A model generated the notes under the pieces. The model was not told the DNA's origin and ran no database searches. It saw only the letters and a list, made by a program, of their open reading frames with translations. From Aquanectria penicillioides (Eukaryota; Ascomycota; Sordariomycetes; Hypocreales; Nectriaceae): DNA of 64,000 nt. The DNA lies in assembly GCA_003415625.1 (NCBI GenBank), contig PYIU01000005.1:129001-193000 (forward strand). The letters are read 5' to 3'. The position numbers were made by a program, and so were the translations under genes. Positions 23,891 through 34,512 of this stretch are shown here, in pieces; position 1 is the stretch's first letter; each line of letters opens with the position of its first letter.

Positions 23891-26128
23891 ATGTCTGAAT
23901 ACAGCCCTGAAGCAGTCTCAGACACCCCCAATATACTACGGCAGAATTTGGACTTTCATGGCGCTGTTAAAGCAGTCCAGAACGGCGAATTGAATTTCGA
24001 CTCCGCCTCTCAGGCTTTATTCTCGCAGCTCACTCTTCAGGAGCAGCTATGGCTCCTTGACGGCGACGAGCCATTTTGGCCCGGCCTATATTCCCTGACA
24101 ACGAAAGGGTTTAACCATACACCTTATGTGAATGGAGAAATTAAAAGACTCAACATTCCGGGGATTCGATTCAGCGACGGCCCTCGAGGCTGCGTCATGG
24201 GAAACTCAACAGCATTTCCAGTTCCTATGGCTCGTGGAGCCACTTGGGATACCTCCCTGGAGGAGCGGATTGGCAGGGCCATTGGACGAGAATGCAAAGC
24301 ACAAGGGGCAAATCTATTTGGCGGCATTTGCATCAACCTTCCAAGGCACCCAGCTTGGGGACGTATCCAAGAGACTTACGCCGATGACCCGATTATCCTG
24401 GGGGAGATGGGTGCGGCTGTCACTAGGGGTGTACAGAGTGTCATGGCTACCGTCAAGCACTTCGCTCTCAACTCCATGGAAAACGCGCGATTCAAGGTCG
24501 ATGTTCAGGTTGACGAAGATGTGTTGCATGAGGTTTACCTCGCCCATTTTCGCCGTGTTATCGAAGACGGCGTTGCTGTTGTCATGTCTGCATATAATTC
24601 TGTTCGAGGAGAATTCGCTGGTGAAAACAAGGACCTCCTCATGGATATCCTTCGGAGGCAGTGGGGCTTCAATGGCTTCGTTATTAACGACTTCCTTTTC
24701 GGATTCCGTGATGTGGCTCTCTCTCTCAAAAGCGGTCTCGATCTTGAAGCACCTTTCCGCCAGCAACGGGCCATGTATCTTGAAACACTACTTGAGCAGG
24801 ACAAGGTTTCCTTCTCAGATGTTGAAAGAGCAGGCCTTGCCATTTTAAGGCGTCAAATAGAAAATCAGGTTCTCCGAGGTGATAGGGGGGCTGCGATTGA
24901 TGTTGTGTTCTGCACCGAGCATCGACAACTCGCCAAAGAGGCTGCTGCCAAAGCAATGGTGCTTCTCAAGAACGACAAGGTTGAAGGAATACCTCTCCTT
25001 CCACTTCACGAGCTGTCTAGGATAGCGGTTGTGGGACGTCTAGCGGACTCAGTCAGTACTGGAGATAAGGGATCTTCTCAAGTGCGTTGCCCCGAGGTAA
25101 CCTCAACATATCAAGGTATCAGGGCAGCTTTCCCTGGGGCAATAGTGGAGCTTGATAGTACGGAAAGTATTGAACATATCAAGGCTGCTGCATTATCAGC
25201 GGAGGTGGTAGTTGTCGTTGTGGGATACACCTTCTTGGAAGAAGGAGAGTGTACGGCACCGGCTTTCAATGGAACCCCTGGCCTGCGGTCAGTGATTCCA
25301 CCTAGCGATGGTTCAAGGGAAGCAGAATCTGTGATCGAGAGATTGATGAATCCAAAGCCCACAAATGAAGAAAAAGGAAAAGACAACTACGGATTTGGTA
25401 TTGGGGGAGATCGTTCAAGCCTTCGACTCCGGCCTCAAGATGTCGACGCAATCAAGGCTGCAACAGAAGTGAACCCCCGGGTTGTTGTATCTATAATTGC
25501 CGGCGGCGCAGTCATAATTGAAGAATGGAAGCAGATGCCATCTGCAATTATTTTCAGCTGGTATTCAGGATGCGAGGGAGGCCATGCTCTGGCTTCTCTT
25601 CTACGAGGACAGGAGAACTTTGCTGGTCGGCTCCCTTTTTCGATCCCGACGACGGAAGAGCATCTTCCACATTTTGGCAAAGATGCAGAGAAAGCCGTCT
25701 ACGATCAATGGTTTGGCCAGCGAAGACTCGACCATTTGGGCGTTAGAGCTGCTTATCCTCTGGGTTTTGGCCTCTCATATACGAAGTTTGCATTATCAAA
25801 CATGAAGGTCACTCGCTGTGAGGAGCGTGACGATGAGTTAATCGTGAGTGTAGAGGCTACAAATGTCGGTGCGTGCGCAGGCCGCTATATTATCCAAGTA
25901 TATGGAGTCGTCGAGGTGGAAGGCTGGCCAAAGCGAAGTCTGCTTGGCTTTCAGCCGGCAGATATTGATCAGAGTGGGAGGGAGACTGTTCAAATAAAGG
26001 TTTCAACCAGGCCACTGCAGACTTGGCACCGGGGAGCTTGGAAACTTGTGTCTGGGACTGTTGGTCTCGAAGCGGGTAGCTTTTCAGGAGACCCTGAGAG
26101 TGTAAGAATTACATATATTATTCAATGA
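23891..26128 (+). CDS. GH3 beta-glucosidase-like enzyme, intronless
   Basis: A single open frame; 745 residues from the ATG at 23891, or 777 from an in-frame ATG at 23795 that would add a hydrophobic stretch (LVIFVIALCFSPIA) resembling a signal anchor. It has the GH3 barrel with FSDGPRG near the start, KHFALNSMENAR, and the predicted nucleophile Asp267 in GFVINDFLFG, where most family members have SDW. The second domain has VVVVGYTFLEEGE and GGDRSSLRLR, and the C-terminus has FGFGLSYTKF and a fibronectin-III-like domain. There is no PA14 insert, unlike the GH3 gene at 4102. The lack of introns and the NDF variant set it apart from the first GH3, so a bacterial-like origin is possible but unproven. 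Sugar specificity is unknown. Confidence 0.85.
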   Translation: MSEYSPEAVSDTPNILRQNLDFHGAVKAVQNGELNFDSASQALFSQLTLQEQLWLLDGDEPFWPGLYSLTTKGFNHTPYVNGEIKRLNIPGIRFSDGPRGCVMGNSTAFPVPMARGATWDTSLEERIGRAIGRECKAQGANLFGGICINLPRHPAWGRIQETYADDPIILGEMGAAVTRGVQSVMATVKHFALNSMENARFKVDVQVDEDVLHEVYLAHFRRVIEDGVAVVMSAYNSVRGEFAGENKDLLMDILRRQWGFNGFVINDFLFGFRDVALSLKSGLDLEAPFRQQRAMYLETLLEQDKVSFSDVERAGLAILRRQIENQVLRGDRGAAIDVVFCTEHRQLAKEAAAKAMVLLKNDKVEGIPLLPLHELSRIAVVGRLADSVSTGDKGSSQVRCPEVTSTYQGIRAAFPGAIVELDSTESIEHIKAAALSAEVVVVVVGYTFLEEGECTAPAFNGTPGLRSVIPPSDGSREAESVIERLMNPKPTNEEKGKDNYGFGIGGDRSSLRLRPQDVDAIKAATEVNPRVVVSIIAGGAVIIEEWKQMPSAIIFSWYSGCEGGHALASLLRGQENFAGRLPFSIPTTEEHLPHFGKDAEKAVYDQWFGQRRLDHLGVRAAYPLGFGLSYTKFALSNMKVTRCEERDDELIVSVEATNVGACAGRYIIQVYGVVEVEGWPKRSLLGFQPADIDQSGRETVQIKVSTRPLQTWHRGAWKLVSGTVGLEAGSFSGDPESVRITYIIQ

Positions 26129-28647
26129 AAGTTTAGACACCTTTATTTAATTACAATAAACAGTTTTCAAGTCCAAGGAACTCGTTTACTCTAGCAGTGA
26201 CTGACAATGCCTTCGAAGATTGCCCGCATATAATGTATTTATTCCTGCTCATCCCTTACAAGTGGTACATCTGGAGGCAAATCCATCTGTAGAGGCTGGT
26301 TCAGCCAGCAATATGCTCCGTAGAATGAATGGACTGCTTTGTCAACTACCGAGTCATCAATCATTGCCACCGACAGTCAAGTACCGCGGAACATACGACT
26401 GCATAAAGAGAAGCCTGGCTAAGCAGCTCCACCCTTGACCCCTCAGGATGCCCGCACACTCCTACAATGGCGTGACATGTTGAGGCTGAATAGCGTGCAT
26501 TCGGTACGTACTGGTTTTAATATCGTATTGGAAACGATAATTGCTCAAGACCCACCACGGTCCCAGCCAATAACAATAACAGCCCACTCTCCTACTTAGG
26601 GTGACTTGCAAGGCTGAGGTCGGTACTCCGGATGGCTGGTTGTTCTAAAACCACCCCTCCTCCTCATTGAACAAAGGGAAAGAACCATAAAAGGGGTCTG
26701 TACCTCAGGCACCTTAGACAGGGGCGTGATATTTGTTCTGACTCGGTTACCATGACTCATTTGCCGTGTCTGTGACGGCTGTACGGGCATGATCATAACA
26801 AAAGTCCTGGCAACTTGATGCGACACATTTTTGCAACGTCAGTGGACGATAATAATACATCCAAAACCTCGATGATCCAATAATTACTACGCTCCGTCAA
26901 CAACGTTTCCGATGTCGAAAACAAGTCACAGAATACTCATCGCAAACACCGCCTGCCATAGCTAGGCTCTAGATTCACCTCAAGAATCCTGTCGCCATTC
27001 TGACGTAGGACCTATGGTGTTTTTAAAATTCCCTCTATATTACGGCAATGGAGCTATGGTCTTAGGCCTATTTTTGGTGCTCATCCTTCGCAAACAAGAC
27101 GACAGAACACGTTCTAGTGTCGCGAGATGCTACGAACTAGGCTGCAGAAAATCCAGGTGCTCGAGTCGTGGTTCATCTAAGCATAGGGATATATCTATGA
27201 CTTCGGAATCGAGAAGCTGCTGATTTCAATGAGGCATAAACTCCAGTGGGTTGACTACAGCCGAGCTTAATACGATCTCGAAATATTCCAAAATATCAAT
27301 AAAACTCAAGTACGCGTAAAAAATATTATACAGCCTTCAGCAGGTTAGGCACCTACTGGCTTACTGTCGTCAATGTACGATGCAAGCACAGCCTTGTCTG
27401 CTCCGCCAAACACTCCTCCTTCTTCCTCCTCTAGGAACTAGCCAACGTCTACCGAGGTTGTCTCTGCTTCGTTTCCTCTCGAAAACTTACATCGTGCTTA
27501 ATCAACTGATTCATTCCTCGAGCTATGGCAATGTACCACTAGGGTTCCGCCGAGAAGGTCATCAATACGTAAAACTCCGCTCAATCTCCGCAAGTCCGTA
27601 TCTTCTCAAAGCTGAGGCGAGCCACCGCGCTGCGCTGCAACGGATTGAACTTCAAAGGTGCACAGACCTTCCCAAGGTTCCAATGACGCACATTTGAAAA
27701 AGAAAGCGCAGTGCTATGAGATTATTGGGTAAAAAATTAGCCATTACCGGAGATAAGTTTCGGAGTGGTCTTTTCTCTTGCCACAAATCTGAGCTTGTCA
27801 TGCATTGTGTCTCAGCACCGCCGCGGTCATCTCAATTTAGGTCTTTTCCCAGTGTTTATCAGGCCATTACTCCCTGTAAGCTGCTTCTAGCGGAACTAGA
27901 AAATAGGTCGTAGCCCCACGACAGGCCTCCATACCCAAGTCTGAGTGTCCCAAACAACCGAGCGCAGCAGCTCAACAGTCTTGATCCACAGAGGTTCCGA
28001 ATCAATTATTAGTGCAGCGGTGTACTAATCCCCAGAAAACTTTTGTCCAAGCCTAAATGTCCTGAAAGCATCATTCTTAACCTTGATGAAGCTCGGAAGA
28101 TTAGTTTGCTCCTCTCCCTCACTCCACTTCTCGCCACCCATCTCCATTGAGCAGTGCATGACCCTAGTATCTATTCTTGATATAGCCATACAGATAGCTA
28201 GGATAGCTGGCATATTGACAGACAGCGGCCGTGTACCTTTCTGCCCAAGTGGAGTTGGGAAAGTCCGCATCGAAGAAAGCTAATGCATTGGTAGGTCTTA
28301 ATGCCGTTAATTCCGCATAGCTCCTAGGTATTGTATGAAAGTAGTTCAGTTGCAGAATGCGAAGGGTGTTACTCGGAGTGGCAGCAACGCCACGAGTCAC
28401 GGATGGCTACAGTGCAGTTACTCAACGTCCAGAGTGCTATAGTCCTACTCGAACCAACCGCGCATGCCACCGTCTACATTGCACATGTTATCAACTAATC
28501 TTCTCATATTTCTTTAAGTGGAAGCAATATAAAAGTCGTAGTCCACATCTGTTCCCTCACTGAGTTCCCACATCAGCTTTACTCCTTCCCATCACTCAGC
28601 AACACCCGTCTCTCAAACTCTCAAACAACTCGCGCTATCTCATCATC
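26129..28647. other. Gene-poor 2.5 kb stretch
   Basis: Short frames at 27380-27697 (plus) and 28164-28400 (minus) have no recognisable domain and no convincing splice partners. A near-palindrome CGTATTGGAAACG lies at 26524-26536. A TATA box TATAAAA at 28528-28534 belongs to the SDR gene. Confidence 0.4.
28528..28534 (+). promoter_or_regulatory. TATA box of the SDR gene
   Basis: TATAAAA 114 bases before the ATG at 28648, followed by a pyrimidine-rich CT stretch typical of fungal leaders. Confidence 0.5.
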
Positions 28648-29646
28648 ATGGCACCAAACTTCGATTCAGATACCTGCGCCAGTGAGCTTGTAGAGCTCTA
28701 TGCCTCTCAAATTTCTCAAAAGATCATTCTCATCACAGGTGCCTCTCCTGGGAGTCTTGGCGAAAGCTTTGTCAAGCAAGTCGGCAAAGGCCAGCCTGCG
28801 GTTATAATTCTAGCAGGCCGCTCTGTCTCCAAGATGCAAGGCCTCGTTGAAGAGCTTGGGTCTGAATACCCCGCCATCAGCGTGAAGCCCCTTGAGTTAA
28901 ATCTCCTCGCGTTTGCCGATGTACGGAAAGCTGCCAAAACGGTCAACTCTTGGGCCGATGTGCCTCACATTGATGTCTTGATCAATAATGCAGGTATTAT
29001 GGCGGTGCCATATCAGCTGACTGAGGAAGGTTTTGAAAGCCAATTTCAGACAAACCACTTGAGTCACTTCCTCTTTACCAACCTCATCATGGATAAGATC
29101 CTAGCCTCCAAAGCCCCGCGAGTAGTCTTCGTCTCCAGCGGGGTGCATCGCATTGGCAACATTCGATGGTCGGATTATAACTTCAATGAAGGCAAGCATT
29201 ATCAGAGGTGGCTGGCTTATGGACAGTCAAAGACAGCCAACGCCTTAACCGCTCTCGCTCTCGCAGAAAAGTTAGGTGGACGTGGCCTTCTCAGCTTCCC
29301 AATATGTCCTGGTGTAAGCTACACGAATCTTTCAGCACATGGGATACATGATCAGGCCTCCTTCGCCGATGACCTGACACAAATGGACAATATATACGGC
29401 AATAAGTGGATGTGGGGGATGGCTGAATTGAAGATAAAGACCTTGGACCAGGGTGCTGCTACTCATGTTTTCGCTGCCTTCGATACGAGTATTGAGGAGC
29501 ACAATGGTGCCTTCTTGAATGATTGCCATATTGCGGACGAGAGTAAAGAAGAAGTGTATTCATGGGCGACGAGCAAAGTTGATGCAGAGAGACTTTGGGT
29601 TCTCAGTGAGATGCTTGTTGGTCAGGAGTTCAAGTATCAAGAGTAA
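28648..29646 (+). CDS. Short-chain dehydrogenase/reductase
   Basis: Single exon, 332 residues. It is a classical-type SDR: nucleotide-binding TGASPGSLGE near residues 30-39, LINNAGIM in the core, a catalytic Ser in VFVSSGVHR, and Tyr191/Lys195 in YGQSK. Size and order resemble the retinol-dehydrogenase/WW-oxidoreductase-like group of fungi. It would oxidise or reduce a hydroxyl/carbonyl group with NAD(P)(H). The glycine motif is slightly unusual (GASPGSLG rather than GxxxGIG). The CATCATC-ATG context and TATA box support the start. Substrate unknown. Confidence 0.85.
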   Translation: MAPNFDSDTCASELVELYASQISQKIILITGASPGSLGESFVKQVGKGQPAVIILAGRSVSKMQGLVEELGSEYPAISVKPLELNLLAFADVRKAAKTVNSWADVPHIDVLINNAGIMAVPYQLTEEGFESQFQTNHLSHFLFTNLIMDKILASKAPRVVFVSSGVHRIGNIRWSDYNFNEGKHYQRWLAYGQSKTANALTALALAEKLGGRGLLSFPICPGVSYTNLSAHGIHDQASFADDLTQMDNIYGNKWMWGMAELKIKTLDQGAATHVFAAFDTSIEEHNGAFLNDCHIADESKEEVYSWATSKVDAERLWVLSEMLVGQEFKYQE

Positions 29647-29767
29647 ACTCATGCTATGAGTAGCTTTGTTCAGGCCGTTCTGAATCTCCTTATAATAGCA
29701 GGTTAGGAATACTACTTTTTCGAGCTCTGTTATCCATCATCCACTGTCCATACTTCCCTTAGAGATC

Positions 29768-30336
29768 TTAGTTCTTCCTCCCTCCATTCAGATACTCATT
29801 TTGATTGGCATATGCCGCTGGGGCTGTTTGAGGCATATGCATGTTGTCTGTGACAGGCTGGTATCCTTGTCTTTGGCTGTCGTGGGCTTGGCGAGCTTTG
29901 ACCTCATTGTCTTGTTGAATAAGGGCACAACACGGGCACCAAAAGGAGGTACAGCAGTCGCCCATCCCACTACCCTCTATGCCATACTTCTCGCGGATCT
30001 CTCCCCGTTTCATCATGTTGTAACTGTTCCACAATTAGGGTCATTCACACATATTCAAGGGAGGGGGCTCCTCACATCCAGGCGCATCCAGTGAAACTCA
30101 AGAGCCCACAAAAGATCATGCATTCAGAATTCATGTTTTCGACAGGCATATTTGGAGGATTCTTCAGGCGCCGCGAAGTACGGCCAAAAACTAGGTTCCC
30201 ATTCAATTCAGCAGTGTCTTGTAATTGAATTCAGTAAACATGGCGTACGAATACATGGCAAACAGCTGCTTAGCAAGCAAGAATCGCACGGTGAGCAATC
30301 ACACAGGCTGTTTTCCCAATCTCTATTGTGAGACAT
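29768..30336 (-). CDS. PLAC8-family cysteine-rich protein
   Basis: Three exons that I assembled from splice sites: 30249-30336, 30076-30190 and 29768-30023, 152 residues. Exon 1 gives MSHNRDWENSLCDCSPCD and ends in CLPCI; exon 2 continues LFGRTSRRLKNPP; exon 3 continues REKYGIEGSGMGDCCTSF and WCPCCALIQQDNEVKAR. These are the hallmark segments of the PLAC8 (DUF614) family: two short hydrophobic Cys-rich blocks, often membrane-associated, with roles in metal (cadmium, zinc) tolerance or cell-size control in other eukaryotes. Only the last exon stands out as a long frame. The C-terminal 50 residues are polar and Gln/Asn-rich. It is convergent with the SDR gene (121 bases apart). Confidence 0.8.
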
Positions 30337-30562
30337 CGTGGCGATGTTCTGTTAGCTGACCAGAAAGGAATGACAAAATGAGTCTTGTAAAAGAATTCAG
30401 AATAGGGCACGCAGAGAAAGACTGCAGAGAATTAGAATGTCGCGTTGGTGAAAGACTGGATAGGGAAGGATCAAGAACGAGAAAGATATACTCGCAGCTA
30501 ATAGCTAAAGCCTAGGATTCCCAATAGGACACAACAAGTTTCACATTAAAGCTCAGGCTCTA

Positions 30563-30575
30563 CGTATTCAATACG
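30563..30575. promoter_or_regulatory. CGTAT-N3-ATACG palindrome
   Basis: CGTATTCAATACG, 227 bases upstream of the PLAC8 start at 30336 (minus strand). Confidence 0.45.
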
Positions 30576-31220
30576 GTTTAATCACAGCACTCGGCATCAC
30601 CGAGGAGGCCTCATTAATTAATCCATCACTCCCACCCGATACTTTCTTGCTTATGACTAATTTTAACTCCCTAACTTCAAGATAGGGATGGATTGTCGGT
30701 GCGACAAGCATCTGTCAACCAACTCCACAAGTTCTCTCAAACTCATTTCACCCCCGAGGGTACCAGGGGTGCGCACGGTGACGGAACTTTTGTTTTTTGA
30801 GCAAAATTCAGTCCTTTTCGACCGAAATTCTATTGTTCTTAGCATGTGGTTCTGTCGTAGGCTATTCAAGAAGGCAATGGTCTGGGCCTCTCGTCGGACT
30901 AGTGGCATGCTTGGTGCATTGACTATGGGCTCAAACCACATTTATTAATATAACGATCTAACTAGTTCACAGTCAATTTCTTGCTCTGAACTCCTTTGCT
31001 CCGTGCATCATAGCCATGATCACAAGTGACAGTATCCTTTCCAGTCCCCACTTCAGATCGACCAGAAAATTTGCATTTACGGGGGTTTAAGCTTGTTATG
31101 AAAAGATGGCAAGTAATAGGAACACGTTATGGTGCTGCTCAAACACTAGCGTACTTAATACGAGAAGTCTCCGCCACCGCTCGGCCTCTCATTAGCTTTC
31201 TGGCCAATTTTTCGTTTTGT

Positions 31221-31233
31221 CGTATCACATACG
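31221..31233. promoter_or_regulatory. CGTAT-N3-ATACG palindrome
   Basis: CGTATCACATACG, 0.9 kb upstream of the PLAC8 start, with the palindrome extended by a flanking T/A to GTCGTAT-ATACGAC. Confidence 0.45.
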
Positions 31234-33316
31234 ACAATTCGTCTCTCCGCACCACCACAAGTGACGCGTAGGTAGATCATTTCGGAAGCACGACGCCTCC
31301 ACCGCCAGGCGTTCCATCGGCAAAGCCTTCCCTATTTACATTGATCACAAGAAAGGTGACATAAAGGCAAATCTGATGCATACCCTTCGCCCAAGCGGCG
31401 CCTCCTTGGCGGGCCGATTAGTATTAAGTTACTGCGAGCCTCCACTGGGCAATTGTCTACTACGGGGGCAGGCTGTGACTCAAAATTCTTCACTGCCGCT
31501 CAACCACCACATGCTTGCCCCCCTTTGAGAGTCGCTTATCGCCGTAACCCTTGTGTTGATTCTAACGGCGACGTGCCTGGCCCCTTCAGCCTGATTGGTC
31601 TGTGATACTAGCAATAAGCGGCCCGCGTGTCAAATTGTGACAACCTTTTAGATTTATTTCAAGACTATACGAGACCAACAAATCTGTTGCTGGGAAAGCG
31701 GCCTGTTGGTATAGGGTATGCCAGTAGGGACATCACGACCCGCCTCAACCACTGCACCTGTTGTATTGCAACAAAATTTGATATAAAGAAGGATTTTCTA
31801 TTCAATATAACATCTCTCTTCCAAAGTAGCGCGTGCCTATACATATATGATAAGAATTTAGCAGTGCTTGCTTGTCAAACTATATTCCACAGTTGACTCT
31901 ATAAGGGCATCAAATGCAGTTCAGACTAGCAACACGCTCAATCGAGGGATTAAATCTTCTTTCTCTGGGAAGGAGCTCTTCCCATCCCGGGTTCTATGTC
32001 AACTGCATCCGCATGCTCTCAAATTATTCAACCAGCGGTAATTAGAATATCAACTAGTTGGTAGACTTTCTCTTTTTTTTTGGGGTAACAGAGACGTCTC
32101 CAACTTCATTTTATCTTACGGGTATATTTTTTCCAAAATCCATGTGTTGAAGATTCATGTCTTTTTTGTTTTCGAATGAGAACACAGTTACCCGCACCAC
32201 GATTGCCAGGTAGAAAAACGACTGGTTCCCTGCCGGAATTATTCAAGTAGAAGGCTAGCTTGTATTCATCGGAATTGATTTCGACCGTATTATCACAGCT
32301 CTTATCTCTCCAGTTCCGTGCTTTGATTTATGTCACCTATTTCTTTATGATCACACATTGTGCTATTTTAAATGCAATTACGGCCCAGAATAGCATCGCC
32401 AGAAGGTCCAGAATCAGTGCTGTCATATGAAAACTTTATTATTAGTTTCTTGGAGCGTCAGCTCTCTATCATCTTCGCATCTCTTATCCTCCTAAACTTC
32501 TACAAATACATCGATACATCTGGATAGTTGAGTTACCAACTAAGCCTCTGGTGTTTGTGCCTTTCAACATGATCGTGTCCGTAGTGACTTACCCTTTCTC
32601 CATGAATAGGTTTTAGAAAATACCAAAGCCGCACATTTACTATTTACGCAGCTTCGTTTCAAGCTAATTGGATATGGGGTTCTACCACGGCATTGTAATC
32701 TAGTCTAAGGCTCCAGTAGATGGAATCAATTATATCAGCGTTTTCTCATTCCACAAGATAATGTATCAAGTTAGTGGTCGAGGGTAACATGGATCAAACT
32801 GGAAGAGGGGTGGTTTGGAGGATAAAAGGAATTACAGAGAGATAAGAAATCAACAGGCAGCCTTCTCCAACCACTGTTTATTTTTTTTAAATCAGCTGTA
32901 TCAGTATCTCCCTATTCCAAGAATAAATATAAATGCCTAAATTAACAATACATGCAACTATAACTCAAAGGACCTGTAGATTAATGTTATGTTACACCAG
33001 AATACAATGCATTACTAATGTCTTCATGTTGAACAGTTTTTCTCCACATCGGGTCTGCGATATTTCCGCTTCCGAATGTTTTCACTCTCGGATTTCGGAG
33101 CAGATTCCGACGATTGCGCCACCCCCCAGTTTTTAACTCCATCGAAGACCAATAGCCGAGGCTCCCTTATCAAAATCACGCAATAGCAGCTCTAGTGCTC
33201 GTTATCGAGGCCAACGCTATCATAAGACCAATCTTGAGCCGCAAATCTCTTTATATTCACTCATCTAACTAGTGGCTGCTGTGTCTAACAAATTCAGAAC
33301 AAGATAGTTACCCAGG

Positions 33317-33980
33317 ATGGCTAATCAGGCGATATTTGCTTACCCCTCCCCGCTCAGTGGATACGAAACCGCACCTCCATTGTCGGATGAAAGAGCAGCC
33401 GATGGTAAAAGCTTTATCAACCCGCCAGCTGAGAAGCTCAGTGAAGCGTACGACAAGTTCATTTCCCCGCTCGACACGGGCAGGCGAGGTGGATTGTGAG
33501 TCGCACTTTGATAATGACGTTTAAAGACAAGATTCTGGGTGGTGGTATTAATTTGCGTGCCCACTATAGCGATGTTCACATCTACTATTTTCAATCAAAT
33601 GCGGATCAAAAGAAGTATGCCAAGGAGCTTTGGCAGCGCATTCGACTCGAGTGTAAGTCTAATTGCATACAAAAATCACCAGGCAGGGTGGCTTATCATT
33701 GATAGTCCCTGAGTTGCGAATCTATCAATTCTGGGAGAAGCCTATTGGCCCTCATCCCGTAGCCATGTTTGAAGTCAATATTTTTACGCCTGCACAGTTT
33801 GGAGCTTTCATTTCGTGGCTGGCTATCTGGCGCGGGCCTCTGTCGGCCCTCATTCATCCCAATGTGGTATCTGAGAATGGTGAGCATCCAAATGTGACTG
33901 GGAAGCGGGATCACTCGGAAAGGGCAATTTGGATGGGAGAGAAGCTTCCGCTGGATTTAACTCTATTTGATCGACATTAA
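33317..33980 (+). CDS. DOPA 4,5-dioxygenase-like protein
   Basis: Three exons: 33317-33495, 33570-33652 and 33706-33980, 178 residues. Splicing joins GRRGGFDVHIYYFQ and RLEFPELRIYQFWEKP, and the rest reads GPHPVAMFEVNIFTPAQFG, LIHPNV and RDHSERAIWMGEKLPLDL. This matches the small DOPA 4,5-dioxygenase family (about 160-200 residues), whose founding members cleave the catechol ring of DOPA during betalain pigment formation; many fungal members are uncharacterised. The conserved His residues in DVHIYY, GPHPVA, IHPN and RDHSERA are candidate iron ligands. A role in opening catechol rings from plant phenolics is possible, inferred only. Confidence 0.85.
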
Positions 33981-34512
33981 ACCAGATTCGGCACTTGTCT
34001 ATTAACAATTCAATCAAATTTTAACAATTTCATGCAGCTTACTCTCTAGGAGTTGCCGCCGTGCGAAGTGAGTGCTCGTCTGACCACCCCAGCCAACCTA
34101 TTTGATTGAATCGCATCGCCTTACCTGCCATGAAGAGCTATTGGTCATAATCTAGGGCTAATCATGTGCATATTACTTTGTCTCATCCTGATAAATTTGC
34201 CCATAGTTGTTGACGCGATGAGAACAGTGCAGCGATAACAAAGTGGTTCTCTTCGGAGCTGCTTTCGTGACATTGTCATTATGCACTTGGTCAATTCTAG
34301 GATTGTGGGCGTATGAGTTGTGTCTCATAGAAAACACGACGCCTAAACGACAGATGTACCATCCAAGACTACTACAAACCTTTGTAGCATACCATTCTAT
34401 TTCCTACTCTTAACTAATAGATATACATATGTGGTCATTTGTTTGAAGTCGTATATTGAAAACTTCAGACAGCATTGCACAGGTCCATGTATTCAGCACA
34501 TGACGCATACCT
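33981..34512. other. Intergenic, convergent 3' ends
   Basis: Between the dioxygenase-like and amidohydrolase stop codons. AT-rich, nothing recognised. Confidence 0.4.

Larger units (their letters stand above)
30337..33316. other. Gene-free AT-rich 3 kb
   Basis: No supported gene. It holds two exact CGTAT-N3-ATACG palindromes (30563, 31221). The rest is AT-rich with many stops in all frames. I see no terminal repeats or RNA genes. Confidence 0.4.

Noticed and set aside
27380..27697. A 105-residue frame
   Set aside because: No domain, no splice partner and poor composition; treated as chance.
28164..28400. A 78-residue minus-strand frame
   Set aside because: Looked exon-like at first, but no matching exon or family could be found.
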